Source of the DNA: Lentisphaeria bacterium
GTDB lineage: Bacteria; Verrucomicrobiota; Lentisphaeria; Victivallales; Victivallaceae
DNA: 64,000 nucleotides
Direction: 5' to 3'
Assembly: GCA_900768505.1 (NCBI GenBank)
Contig: CAAGED010000011.1
Span: 1-64,000 of the forward strand
The position numbers and the translations under genes are program-made. Positions 50,983-59,991 of this stretch are shown piece after piece (the first letter of the stretch is position 1; each line of letters opens with the position of its first letter). A model generated the notes under the pieces. That model was not told the DNA's origin. It was given only the letters and a program-made list of their open reading frames with translations, and did not search any database.

Positions 50983-52545
50983 ATGGAGCAGAAAATATTT
51001 ATGAAACCCAAGAATTTTGACATTCACAATTCAGACTACTTCAATGAAGTACCGCTGCCGGTATTTGACGAAAATCCCGAATATATCGATTTTTATCGTC
51101 GCGCCTGGCAGATTATCCGGGATCATGTAAAAGAGATTCCCGGTATGCCCCAGACCCCATACATGGATGAAGCTTTCATTGAAACCGACATCTGGATTTG
51201 GGACACCTGCTTCATGATGTTTTTCTGCAAATATGCACCCAACGTATTTCCGGGCATCGAAACATTAAATAACTTCTACCAGCCGTTGCTGGACAACAAA
51301 CCATTGCCGGTTCTCACCGTTTCTCAAGATCTTCCGGATTGGACCGGATTGAAAAAAGGAGAGAAAACCCAGCTCAAAATTCATATTCCTGACAACCCGC
51401 CGCTCTTTGCCTGGGCTGAATACTCATACGCATTGATGACCGGCGACAAGGAGCACCTGAAGAAATTGTTGCTGCAAGACCGTTACCTCCAGCGGCATTA
51501 TGAATTTTTTGACAATTTTACCGAGCCGGGATATGTCACAAAATACACCCGCGCACCCTCTTGCCTGATAAAAATGGAGGACGGCTACCTCTGGGAAGGC
51601 GGTCGTTCCGGCATGGATAATACCCCCCGCGGTCGGCTTAACGGCAAGGCCGGCGCTATTGAACGGCCTAATCATCCCAGGATGTTATGGGTTGACGCCA
51701 TAAGTCAGCAGGCGCTCTCGGCCTACTGCATCAGCAAAATTGCCGATTTATTGGAAGAGCGGGATCTGGTGGCGGAATGGACTAAAAAATACGAGGTGCT
51801 GAAAGAAAAAATCAACCGGATTTACTGGGACGAAGCTGATTCAATATATTATGACGTACATAACGACACCCGGGAATTTATGAAGTGCGTCACCCCTGCC
51901 TCTTTCTGGCCGTTACTCGCCAATATTCCCTCCTCGGAGCAGGTGGATAAAATAATCCGGTATATAACCAATCCCAACAAACTTGGCGGCAGTGTGCCAT
52001 GGGTTACACTGGCCCGGGATGATGCCGACTTCAACGCCGAACACGGTCATTATTGGCGGGGAGCGGTTTGGCTGCCTACCGCCTACATGGGAATCAAAGG
52101 TTTGGAAAATTACGGCAAATTTGATTTAGCCAATGATTCCGCGCGAAAAATATTAAATCACATGTTCCAAACCTGGAAGAATTACGAACCGCACACCATT
52201 TGGGAGTGTTATGCACCCAACAGTTATCGTCCGGCTCAGCATGGCAGCGAACGGGTTCGTCCGGATTTCTGCGGCTGGTCAGGCTTGGGACCGGCGGCGC
52301 TTTTCATTGAAAACGTGATTGGCATATATTCGGCCAACGCTTTTACCAATGTGGTTAAATGGGCATTGCCGCCGGTAATCAAGGGGAAATTGGGCATAAA
52401 AAATTACTCGTTTGGCGATGTTGTATTTGATGCGGTCTACGAGAACGGCGTTATTTCGGTAAAGAGCAATCAGCCGTTCACCTTGGAAGTGAATGGCAAA
52501 GCGCATAAAATAAACACAGGAGTCTCAAGTTTCGACGTAAAATAG
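50983..52545 (+). CDS. GH63/GH37-like glycoside hydrolase (MGH1 type)
   Basis: A 520-residue (alpha/alpha)6-barrel glycosidase without a signal peptide. It resembles the mannosylglycerate-hydrolase/GH63 group: IWIWDTCFMMFFCKYAP (about 71-87), QDLPDWTGLKKGEKTQLKIHIPDNPPLFAWAEYSYALMTGD, LWEGGRSGMDNTPRG (about 204-218), WVDAISQQALSAYCI, HYWRGAVWLPTAYMGIKGLENY (about 351-372) and WECYAPNSYRPAQHGSERVRPDFCGWSGLGPAALFIENVIG (about 404-444). Conserved Asp and Glu of the active site lie in WEGGRSGMDN and in IWECYAP. A second possible start is ATG 51001, but its ribosome site would be unusually distant. The substrate is inferred to be a glucoside or mannoside. It precedes an oxidoreductase and a GH39-like enzyme, suggesting a glycan-degradation locus. 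Confidence 0.78.
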   Translation: MEQKIFMKPKNFDIHNSDYFNEVPLPVFDENPEYIDFYRRAWQIIRDHVKEIPGMPQTPYMDEAFIETDIWIWDTCFMMFFCKYAPNVFPGIETLNNFYQPLLDNKPLPVLTVSQDLPDWTGLKKGEKTQLKIHIPDNPPLFAWAEYSYALMTGDKEHLKKLLLQDRYLQRHYEFFDNFTEPGYVTKYTRAPSCLIKMEDGYLWEGGRSGMDNTPRGRLNGKAGAIERPNHPRMLWVDAISQQALSAYCISKIADLLEERDLVAEWTKKYEVLKEKINRIYWDEADSIYYDVHNDTREFMKCVTPASFWPLLANIPSSEQVDKIIRYITNPNKLGGSVPWVTLARDDADFNAEHGHYWRGAVWLPTAYMGIKGLENYGKFDLANDSARKILNHMFQTWKNYEPHTIWECYAPNSYRPAQHGSERVRPDFCGWSGLGPAALFIENVIGIYSANAFTNVVKWALPPVIKGKLGIKNYSFGDVVFDAVYENGVISVKSNQPFTLEVNGKAHKINTGVSSFDVK

Positions 52546-52994
52546 TTATTAGATATTATGAAAAAAATTAGAGAGTCTAAATAAGTTTCTTTAACATTCT
52601 CAGATGGCAAAATCAAATTAAAATCGGTTTGATTTTGCCAATTATTGCATTTTTACTATATCTGTTGGTTTTGCTCCGGTATTATCCGGGCACTTCCGCA
52701 CCTTCTGGTCATTGGGTAAGATTTGGAGGAAAAATGAACGCCGGGGAAAAAAAGAAATTATCAAAATTCTTTTTGGTAATGCCGAGCCGGAGGAATTTTG
52801 CGTTGGCCGATGTAACAACGGAGAAAATTAATCGTCATCGCCTGCCGGGCAAATACCGGGACGGAATTTTCAGCAGTCAGAAAAAATCAATTGTCAGGCA
52901 GGAGACACATTGATTTTCCTAAACTTTAAGCACGTATAAGAAAAGCATGTCAGGTAATCAAAAACAAACCCATAGAAATAGTATTGGAATTATT
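52546..52994. other. Intergenic region with a weak hairpin
   Basis: About 450 bases. A 12-bp stem GGCAAAATCAAA / TTTGATTTTGCC (52606-52617 with 52628-52639) with a 10-base loop lies 61 bases after the glycosidase stop and may terminate it, though the T-run is weak. A plus-strand frame (52629-52913) starts inside the hairpin; another frame reads GEKKEIIKILFGNAEPEEFC near 52740. This could be a decayed short gene but I do not call it. Confidence 0.35.
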
Positions 52995-53996
52995 ATGAAA
53001 CAAAAAATCGCATTTGTGGGATGCGCCCACATTCACACCCCGTATTTTGTCAATTGTTTAAAACAAAGGCAGGATGAGTTTTCAGTTGCAGCACTCTGGG
53101 ATCACGACTCGACCCGGGCGCAAAAAAACGCTGAGGCATTTGATTCCGCTGTGATCATGTCACCGGGAGAAATTTTTTCCGACCCGTCAATCAAATCCGT
53201 AGTAATCGCCTCCGAAACCAATCTTCATAAAGATTTAGTGTTGGAAGCGGCTAAGGCCGGAAAAAATTTATTTGTGGAAAAACCGTTAGGCTATTCCGCC
53301 TCCGACGCCCGAGAAATGGCAAATGCAATAAAGTCAGCAGGAGTTATTTTCCAAACTGGGTATTTTATGCGCGGTAATCCGATTCATCTCTTTCTGCGCG
53401 AACAAATTGCCTCTGGTTCCTTCGGGCGCATCACTCGCATTCGGCATACCAACTGCCACGCTGGTTCACTGGGCGGCTGGTTTGATACCGACTGGCGTTG
53501 GATGGCCGATCCGGAACAATCCGGAGTGGGAGCATTTGGGGACCTGGGGACTCATTCTCTGGATATTATGATGTGGTTAATCGGTCGTCCGCTGCGGGTA
53601 GCTGCAGTAATAAAAACCATTACCGGCCGTTACGGAGCAAATTGTGACGAATCAGGAGAAGCGTTGCTGGAATTTTCCGATAATCTAATTGGTTCATTGG
53701 CCGGAGGTTGGGTGGATGTCAGCAATCCGGTGAGTTGCGAAATTTGCGGTACTGAAGGACATGCTGTGGTCTTTAACGGAGATCTCTACTTCCAAAGTAA
53801 TTTGGTACCCGGAGCAGATGGTAAAATACCGTGGAAAAATCTGCCAGCAGGGTGGCCACACGCTTTTATACTTTATTTGGATGCCCTGACCGGTAAAAAA
53901 GTGGAATTAGTTTCAGTGGAAGAGGCAGCGCAGCGTTGTGAAATCATGACGGCAATATACGAGGCAGCCCGAACCCAAACTTGGCAAAGATGTTAA
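52995..53996 (+). CDS. Gfo/Idh/MocA family oxidoreductase
   Basis: A 333-residue NAD(P)-dependent sugar/inositol dehydrogenase-like protein from ATG 52995 (the extension to 52947 lacks a ribosome site). The Rossmann fold begins KIAFVGCAHIHTPYFVNCL and the family motif EKPLGYSASDAREMANAI (about 94-111) carries the EKP signature. The C-terminal domain has the HTNCHAGSLGGWFDTDWRWM and GVGAFGDLGTHSLDIMMWLIG (about 176-196) segments; Lys of EKP and His of GTHSLD are the usual catalytic-site residues. Length is normal. It lies between a GH63-like and a GH39-like glycosidase, suggesting oxidation of a sugar released by them (inference). Confidence 0.88.
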   Translation: MKQKIAFVGCAHIHTPYFVNCLKQRQDEFSVAALWDHDSTRAQKNAEAFDSAVIMSPGEIFSDPSIKSVVIASETNLHKDLVLEAAKAGKNLFVEKPLGYSASDAREMANAIKSAGVIFQTGYFMRGNPIHLFLREQIASGSFGRITRIRHTNCHAGSLGGWFDTDWRWMADPEQSGVGAFGDLGTHSLDIMMWLIGRPLRVAAVIKTITGRYGANCDESGEALLEFSDNLIGSLAGGWVDVSNPVSCEICGTEGHAVVFNGDLYFQSNLVPGADGKIPWKNLPAGWPHAFILYLDALTGKKVELVSVEEAAQRCEIMTAIYEAARTQTWQRC

Positions 53997-54074
53997 ACTT
54001 TTTTCATTAGCAAAATTATACAGAAAAACCGGAAATCCGGTTGAATTATGTGCAAATACTGGAAATGCAACATA

Positions 54075-54231
54075 TTTTCTGTAAAATCATGCAGTAGATA
54101 AAGCCAAAGTTATGTATAATTCGCTGTCTGACGAAAAAAGGGCCATACAACTCGTCAGAGTTGAAGCGCAAAATGTGTGTAACCTAGTTGAAATGGCAAA
54201 AAAGTGTTATAAGTTCTCCAAATGTCATTGA
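54075..54231 (+). repeat. Dispersed repeat, copy 1
   Basis: This 157-nt stretch has a homologue of the same length at 62757-62913. Both start TTTTCTGTAAAATCAT, share AATTCGC, AAATGGCAAAAAA and ATAAGTTCTCC at the same offsets, and end in TTGA. The middle forms a small hairpin (AACTCGTCAGAGTT here, ACTCGTTTGAGT in copy 2), with different loop bases but preserved pairing. A 39-codon frame (54112-54231) exists, but the aligned middle has compensating one-base offsets, so a non-coding or IS-end origin is more likely. Confidence 0.75.
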
Positions 54232-54381
54232 CCTCGCGGTAAATGACAACAAAACTGATCGAACGGGAAATATTTATTGATAAATTTTGCAACATAATTC
54301 GCTTGCCCAAAATACCATTGAGGCTTATCTTATTCAAGAGGAATATTATTGCTGATTACAATAAAATTAAGGAGTTGAAAA

Positions 54382-55767
54382 ATGTCCAATCCATACACCG
54401 CCGCCCAAATCAATTTTAACCAAATTACGGGTAAACTGCATCACGCCCAACACGGCTGCAACTCATGCCCATCGCTCTACGCCCATTCGCTGGTTGATTT
54501 TACGCCGGAATTTCGCAAAATGAATTTTTATGCCACCCGTACTCACGATTGGGCATTGTGGAATTCCGGGCAACGGATGATTGACACCCATTTTGTTTTT
54601 CCACTGCTGAAACTCGACCCTGCCGATCCCAGCAACTACTACTTCAAGGCAACCGACGATATTATTAAATTGGCTCATAACTGCGGGATGAAAATTTTTT
54701 ACCGTTTGGGCACCAGTATTGAACACTCTGCTTTAGAAGATGTTAACGCCCACTACAACACTCAGGTACCGCCGGATTTTCACCACTACGCCGAAGTTTT
54801 GGCCGGAATTATCCGCCATTACACCCGGGGCTGGGCGGATGGATTCCAATATGAGGACATGAAATATTGGGAGATTTGGAACGAACCTGATCTGGGCTGC
54901 CGGATGTGGTGCGGAACTCAAGAGCAATTTATTGAATTTTTCGTTATTGTTCTCAAACGGCTCAAAAGCGAATTTAAAGATTTAAAAATCGGCGGACCGG
55001 CACTCTGCTGGTTCAATATGGATTTTATAAAAAACCTCCTGAACGCCTGTCGCCAAGCCAATGTGGTTCCTGACTTCATCTCTTGGCACTGCTACACCGG
55101 CGATGTAAAATTTCTGGTCGAACAACCCGGCAATATGAGAAAAGAGTTGGATAATTTAGGTTTCAAGAATACTGAATTATGTATTAACGAATGGCATTAC
55201 ATTGTTTCCTGGGATGGCGTACAAGCCAGCGCCTCCACCGATATGCGGTTGCGCGCCATGAGCGGTCCCTGCGGTCTGCACGGAATTGATTCCGGATGCT
55301 TCAATCTGGCAGTGCTTACCGGCTGGCAGGATCAGCCTTTGGACAGCGGATTTTATTACGGCGCAGCCTTGGACGGGAGTTGGGGATTCCGGGATGAATT
55401 CCGTAAAGAGAACAAAAACAGCTACTCCATGAAAATGTTCGGACGCCTGCTTGCGGAGGCGGAAGATCGTGTTGCCACCTCTCCATCCAACGCAGAGACG
55501 CTGCAGGAAAATAAAAATGTATTTATCCTCGGTGCCTGGGCAAAAGATGGAAAAAGCGCCAAACTGCTGGTAACAGATTATCGAGGTGAAGACTCCACCA
55601 TTGAATTGGATATTGTCGGCCTGGAAAATACGCGATATATTTCCGCGGTAATTCTGGATCAACAGCATGATTTGGTTCCAGTACCGGTAATTTGGCACAA
55701 CAATCACCTCACTTTAACCAAAAATGGTTACGGCTCGGCGGCATTTTATATATCTTTTGAATTATAA
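54382..55767 (+). CDS. GH39-like glycoside hydrolase
   Basis: A 461-residue TIM-barrel glycosidase without a signal peptide, resembling the GH39 (beta-xylosidase/alpha-iduronidase) family. The acid/base residue is the Glu of KYWEIWNEPDLG (about residue 168) and the nucleophile Glu is in ELCINEWHYIVSWDG (about residue 270). The barrel start FTPEFRKMNFYATRTHDW and the CGMKIFYRLGTSIEH segment (around residue 110) fit. The C-terminal ~100 residues (NVFILGAWAKDGKSAKLLVTDYRGEDSTIELDIVG) are a beta-sandwich domain, as in the family. GGAG lies 9 bases before ATG 54382. Likely a cytoplasmic exo-acting enzyme of the same locus as the GH63-like gene. Confidence 0.8.
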   Translation: MSNPYTAAQINFNQITGKLHHAQHGCNSCPSLYAHSLVDFTPEFRKMNFYATRTHDWALWNSGQRMIDTHFVFPLLKLDPADPSNYYFKATDDIIKLAHNCGMKIFYRLGTSIEHSALEDVNAHYNTQVPPDFHHYAEVLAGIIRHYTRGWADGFQYEDMKYWEIWNEPDLGCRMWCGTQEQFIEFFVIVLKRLKSEFKDLKIGGPALCWFNMDFIKNLLNACRQANVVPDFISWHCYTGDVKFLVEQPGNMRKELDNLGFKNTELCINEWHYIVSWDGVQASASTDMRLRAMSGPCGLHGIDSGCFNLAVLTGWQDQPLDSGFYYGAALDGSWGFRDEFRKENKNSYSMKMFGRLLAEAEDRVATSPSNAETLQENKNVFILGAWAKDGKSAKLLVTDYRGEDSTIELDIVGLENTRYISAVILDQQHDLVPVPVIWHNNHLTLTKNGYGSAAFYISFEL

Positions 55768-56161
55768 TGTAAATAAACACAAACGTAGGGGGGAGCCCCC
55801 CCTACACACCACTACTTATCGCTACCAGAAATCAATTTTTTCTTCAGAAAAGAGTTTCAGACGAAGTTGCCGGGTTAGTTGAATATCTCCAATTAAGTAT
55901 AAAACATCACCAGTATTTAAAAATTATCTTGACGTCAACATGCTTCAAAACAACGTAAAGATGGTTCGTTTTTGAAAATTTCGAATTTTTCTCAAAAAAT
56001 CGGAAGCGATGGCAATCACGTGGCATTTACGCTTGCAAAATGATTTTATTCACCATCTTGTAATACTTCACCTATCAATAAAACAGCCATTGGCGGAACC
56101 GATTTTGCGGATAATGCCCAGCATTGTCCTTGTGAAGTTGCCCAGAACCGCCCGTTACCGA
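55768..56161. other. Intergenic region with a G/C-rich hairpin
   Basis: About 390 bases between convergent genes. It begins with the strong hairpin at 55785-55805. Further right, reading on the minus strand, the stretch near 56130-56160 reads VLGNFTRTMLGIIRKIG in one frame, reminiscent of transposase C-termini, but it is short and broken by stops, so no gene is called. Confidence 0.4.
55785..55805. repeat. Perfect G/C-rich hairpin (REP-like)
   Basis: GTAGGGGGG is followed after a 3-base loop by CCCCCCTAC, a 9-bp perfect stem with a six-G run. There is no T-run, so it is not a classic terminator. It resembles short palindromic repetitive elements (REP/MITE remnants). It may still act as a barrier between the two convergent genes. 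Confidence 0.55.
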
Positions 56162-57524
56162 CTATTTTTTGCGGTTCGGAGGCGGAAAAACCTTGACGTT
56201 ATCAATCATGTCGGTAACTTTTCCATCAGCATCAACCCGGAATGAATCCCGCACCTCCCCATTTGTCCAATTATAACTGGTGAAGGTCAATTTTCCCGGT
56301 TCAACATTCATAATCAGCGCATCCTGCTGATCCGCTATCAGAATTCCATAGTTAAAATCACCGGGGAACGGTCGGATAGATTTTGGACTTGACACTTTGG
56401 CAAAATCATTTCCGGGATCGACTCTGATATATGAATGTTCATGCCCGGCCAGAAAATAATGAATCCGTCCCTCCGGAGTGTTATCATTCAAAACATTCTT
56501 AAAAATATCGGCCATATACTGAGTACTGCCTCCGTGGGTTGCCACATGAGCCATAACCACCCGAAATTCGGAATTTTTCCAAGCGGCTGATTTTTTCAAA
56601 CTCTCAAGCCACCGCACCTGTTCAAGCAAATACTCCTGATAAGCAATATTCTGCTCCTTAATTGCGTTGCTCTGCCAAAGGGAATCCAGCACAATAAATA
56701 AAACTCTACCCTGACTGAATGCGAAATAAGTTTTGCCATCAACCCGGGGAAAATACCGCCCGAATTCATATTGTTGAAGTCCGGAAAGATCATGGTTGCC
56801 GCGCAGGAAAACGGAGGGTTTGTTTTTCCCCCACTTCCGAACCACGTCATCCAGCACCCCCCTGCGTAAGAAAATACCTGGCATTATTTAAATTATCTTC
56901 AACATTGTCACCGAGAAAAACATAAAAATCCGCCGTTTCACCGGAGGCCGCCTTTATCATTGGATCCAGTATCAACCGTGCGGCACCATGCAAATCGGCA
57001 GTAAAAAAAACCTGGTATTTTTCCCGTTTTGGATCAAGGGTACGGAACGAATATATTTCCCGTCCGGCAAAGACTGAATTTTCATAAGCCACTGATTTAT
57101 CGGCGAAAGCTACCAAACGATATTCATATTCGGTTCCCGGTTTCAGCCCATGCAGATGAATTGAATGCAGATCATCTGAGCAGTCAATTTGTCCGTAAAA
57201 TTTTTTCCATACACGATTGAATGTTTCAGCCCCCTTCTCCCGATATTCAACGCCACCGGCACATGGAACCCGGCTGATCCAGTTTATTGTTATAGAGTCT
57301 CCTGACGGGTTAGTCAAATATGGCCCGTGCAGCGGAAGAGAGAAGTCAAATTGATTACGCACTTCGCTATTAGGATTTTCCGAAGCGACATTTACCGGCA
57401 GCCATTGGAAATCAATGTAGGAATCCAACTTTATTTTGTTTTCTTCACTTTTTTCCTGCGCCACCAGAGCAAAAGCGGCTCCTGATAACATAAAACCGAG
57501 CAAAAACTTAGCCAAATTCATCAC
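56162..57524 (-). pseudogene. Purple-acid-phosphatase-like enzyme, frameshifted
   Basis: Two frames, 57524-56847 and 56884-56162, form one secreted metallophosphoesterase of about 450 residues. It has a signal peptide (LAKFLLGFMLSGAAFALVAQ), a fibronectin-like N-terminal domain (DSITINWISRVPCAGGVEYREKGAETF, GLKPGTEYEYRLVAF) and a calcineurin-like core with all five motifs: FFTADLHG, FVFLGDNVED-like, FLRGNHDLSG, MAHVATHGG and FLAGHEHSYIRV. The break is in a C6 run at 56857-56862. Joining gives ARYFLTQGGVLDDVVRKWG. The catalytic residues are intact, which argues for sequence error rather than decay. Confidence 0.8.
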
Positions 57525-57621
57525 AAATCTCCTGAGTTACAATACCATCAAAAACCCGACTTATGATTATTATAATGTGTCATTAAGCCAAAAACAACTC
57601 AAACAATTGTTTTTTATGAGT

Positions 57622-57802
57622 TTTTTTACGGTTGCTTCATGGATTGAAATCATCGAATTTGCTGCTGCAAAAATCGTACATTCAGCATTGCAATCCCAAA
57701 TTCCGGATGAAATCAATTTTGGGGCTTGTAAATCCGCAAAAAAGGAATACTTTAACCAAAGAGATTTTACACTGATCTTTCAGTAAAAAGTTGTCCAGCC
57801 AA
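57622..57802 (+). mobile_element. IS3-family transposase 3' end, plus-strand copy
   Basis: The frame from 57622 ends KKEYFNQRDFTLIFQ followed by TAA at 57784-57786. The preceding part VHSALQSQIPDEINFGACKSA matches the C-terminus of IS3/IS150-type transposases (R-x-HSxLxYQTPxE) in degraded form. Its last 79 bases (57724-57802) are repeated exactly, inverted, at 58462-58540. The element's terminal repeat GTTGTCCAGCC lies at the edge. The 5' part of the transposase is missing. Together with the other copy it encloses an acetyltransferase gene. Confidence 0.75.
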
Positions 57803-57924
57803 TGGGTGAGGCGCAGTGTAATGCCCTTGTTTTTCAAGAACGGCATTACATACTCCGGATAGGAGAATATAGAAGTGCGCCATTTAGTTTCTAAAGAATT
57901 TTCAGCAGTTCCAAAAACTGGGAA

Positions 57925-58374
57925 TTATCGTTCTTTTATCATTATATAATTTGTAAGAAAAATTCCTTGCCGTTCTACCTGCTGTTCCTTAACAATCGTA
58001 TAACCCCTTTTTTCAAAGAAAGGTCTTGCCGTAATAGAAGCGTGAGTAGTAATATCTCCTTGAATTTCTTGCTCCAGTCGATTACAAATAAGAGTTGCAA
58101 TTCCTTTTTTCTGATAATCAGTATGTACAAATAGACGGTCAAGGTAGCCGGTTTTATCTATGTCTCCGAAACCCACAATAATTTCATCTTCAACTACAAC
58201 AACACTGAAATGTTCTTGAAGCGATTCATTCCACTTTTCTAAATTCACGTTCCCGGTCGCCCATACATCCAATTGCTCCTTTGTGTAATCGTTTGCATTC
58301 ACATTGTGAACAGTATTATAAAACAGTTCCGCCAATTCTTTGCAATCGGATGGTTGATAGTTTCTAATAATCAT
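57925..58374 (-). CDS. GNAT family N-acetyltransferase
   Basis: A 149-residue acetyltransferase from ATG 58374 (GAGGG 5-8 bases upstream; the frame is open to 58404). Motifs of the GNAT fold are present: IIRNYQPSDCKELAELFYNTV at the start, FSVVVVEDEIIVGFGDIDKTGYLDRLFVHTDYQKKGIATLICNRLE (about 65-110), with the acetyl-CoA pyrophosphate loop QKKGIA, and ARPFFEKRGYTIVKEQQVER near the end. Substrate unknown. It lies between two inverted IS3-type ends, in a setting with lower similarity to the rest of the window, so horizontal acquisition is likely. Confidence 0.85.
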   Translation of the reverse strand: MIIRNYQPSDCKELAELFYNTVHNVNANDYTKEQLDVWATGNVNLEKWNESLQEHFSVVVVEDEIIVGFGDIDKTGYLDRLFVHTDYQKKGIATLICNRLEQEIQGDITTHASITARPFFEKRGYTIVKEQQVERQGIFLTNYIMIKER

Positions 58375-58461
58375 TTTTCCCTCAATAAAAATTTGATTCA
58401 GCAAACTAGGATTTTATAATATTCTCAATAAAATGATTATCAGACACATGCGCCTGTCCCC

Positions 58462-58708
58462 TTGGCTGGACAACTTTTTACTGAAAGATCAGTGTAAAAT
58501 CTCTTTGGTTAAAGTATTCCTTTTTTGCGGATTTACAAGCATCAAAATAGATTTTATCCGGAGTTTGGTATTGCAGCACCGAATGAATTCGTCTTGAATT
58601 ATAAAAATTTACATAATTTTGTACCCCGACTCGTAATTGCGGCAAATTGAGATATTGACACTCTCTTAATCTAGCACAGTCTTCAATGGTGGCAATATAA
58701 ACGCACAT
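58462..58708 (-). mobile_element. IS3-family transposase 3' end, minus-strand copy
   Basis: The minus-strand frame 58708-58478 encodes LPQLRVGVQNYVNFYNSRRIHSVLQYQTPDKIYFDACKSAKKEYFNQRDFTLIFQ, the integrase-core C-terminus of an IS3-family transposase. The family motif Y..NFYNSRRIHSxLxYQTP is intact. The inner end (58462-58540) is the exact inverse of 57724-57802. Sequence homologous to the rest of the transposase is absent. The catalytic DDE residues would lie upstream and are lost. Confidence 0.82.
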
Positions 58709-58834
58709 TATTTCGACCGGGACTCTCTTGCTGGGATTTTTTCATTTCAAACCTTTCTCTTTCGAGAAAATAGTTACCGATTTTTCTAAAAATTCAACCC
58801 CGTTTCTCACCGCTTAGCACACATTTTACTCCAG

Positions 58835-59200
58835 TTATGCTTTGAATTTTTTCTCCATATCGTTTGCAAGAGCCCAACCGGTAGCTTCTAATAATGTTAC
58901 TGAAATAGTCGCCCCCACGGCAGATCAAAAAAATGGAATGATTTTCGCCGCTTCTTTGGTTATCAGTTTTATCGGTTGTTTCAATGCGGTTCTTTTGAGA
59001 GCAGCTACAGCCATTGCTTTGGCTGCTGCCTCTGTAACAGAACCTCCAAAAACACCAGCCAAAGCAACAGCCATTGTGGTCATTGTCACCAAATCCGCAG
59101 CAAGTCCGAGTCCTGGTACCGGAACAAGATTTCCGGCACCACACGCTACTGCATGAGAGTGAATGATAAGATGGCATTTAGTTTTTTGTTCTTCTGTCAT
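58835..59200 (-). pseudogene. Small DUF697/YcjF-like membrane protein, frameshifted
   Basis: A frame from ATG 59200 (AAGGA 6 bases upstream) reads VPVPGLGLAADLVTMTTMAVALAGVFGGSVTEAAAKAMAVAALKRTALKQPIKLITKEAAKIIPFF and then stops. Coding resumes in another frame after an A7 run (58927-58933) with SAVGATISVTLLEATGWALANDMEKKFKA. Together they give about 120 residues with two hydrophobic helices flanked by the P-x-P-G-L-G-L-A motif, typical of DUF697/YcjF-type C-terminal domains of GTPase-associated proteins. The partner GTPase is not in the window. Frame loss may be sequencing error. Confidence 0.5.
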
Positions 59201-59329
59201 TTTCGTTCCTTGTTGTTTAAGTGGCTTTTATCCCACGATAATTTGAACGTATAGTTTTTTAGTTGATAACGTCCGGTATTTTGCGCACATTTGATTTCCG
59301 ATTGACTATATATTCAAATGGTTACTTGG

Positions 59330-59669
59330 CGCAGCCAAAGCAAACCACCAACAGTTTCAATCGTAACGCAGCCTTTCGAATGAAGTTGATTGATCCAGTT
59401 GGTCAAATGCTACGAATAACAGCCGGTGGTTTCCATGACAATCCGGATATCACGTCCCGGAGCAGTTTTCGTCGTCCACTGAAAGAACTACTCAACGCGC
59501 CCTTAGGGGTACGTTTGAGATCACAGCAGGGCTGCATTGTAATCTTTGTCCGGACGTTTTCCATGAGGTTATCCAGTGCGGCGGAAAAACTCGCCTTTCC
59601 GACATCGGAACCTGCCCAAATACTTACATCCTTCTGTTTCTGTTGTAAATTAACAACGTTGCTTGACAT
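59330..59669 (-). pseudogene. IS110-family transposase remnant
   Basis: From ATG 59669 the minus strand reads MSSNVVNLQQKQKDVSIWAGSDVGKASFSAALDNLM, the RuvC-like start of an IS110-family (DEDD) transposase, with the first Asp in SDVGKASF. A frameshift follows near 59440, after which IRIVMETTGCYS, the second acidic motif of the family, appears in another frame and then stops. The rest of the transposase (about 300 residues) is missing. It is a decayed, truncated insertion sequence. Confidence 0.7.
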
Positions 59670-59744
59670 GACCCATTTTGCTGATTCGGCTTTTTCTCCT
59701 GGATAGCTGTACGGTCTTGGGGCAAAGCATAATAGCGGAAGCAT

Positions 59745-59991
59745 CTCTCAATCTGTCAATCGATTTCTAATGAATCTAAACGAGGGGCGAGATGATGCTT
59801 CCGCGATTTTCATCGGCTGCCTGCAGAATCCAACCTCTTTTCCGTAACACTTATATTGTGTCACTGCAACTTTTTCCTTTTCCTCCGACGAGCTATCATA
59901 CCAATTTTCGGAAAATGAAAGTTGCAGAAACAACAACAGGAGATAACATACAAATACGGGAGCATTACAATATTTAAGAAGTTCTACAGCA
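59745..59991. other. Short non-coding stretch beside the IS110 remnant
   Basis: About 250 bases between the IS110 remnant and the DUF4230 gene. An open minus-strand frame exists (to 60005) but shows no family pattern. It probably includes the left end of the lost IS110 element. No T-run hairpin was found. Confidence 0.35.

Noticed and set aside
52629..52913. 94-residue frame after the GH63-like gene
   Set aside because: Its start lies inside a hairpin and the frame has no family pattern; a different frame resembles a short decayed peptide. Left as non-coding.
56009..56245. 78-residue plus-strand frame over the end of the phosphatase gene
   Set aside because: It overlaps the end of the phosphatase gene antisense and shows no motif; the minus-strand phosphatase is well supported.
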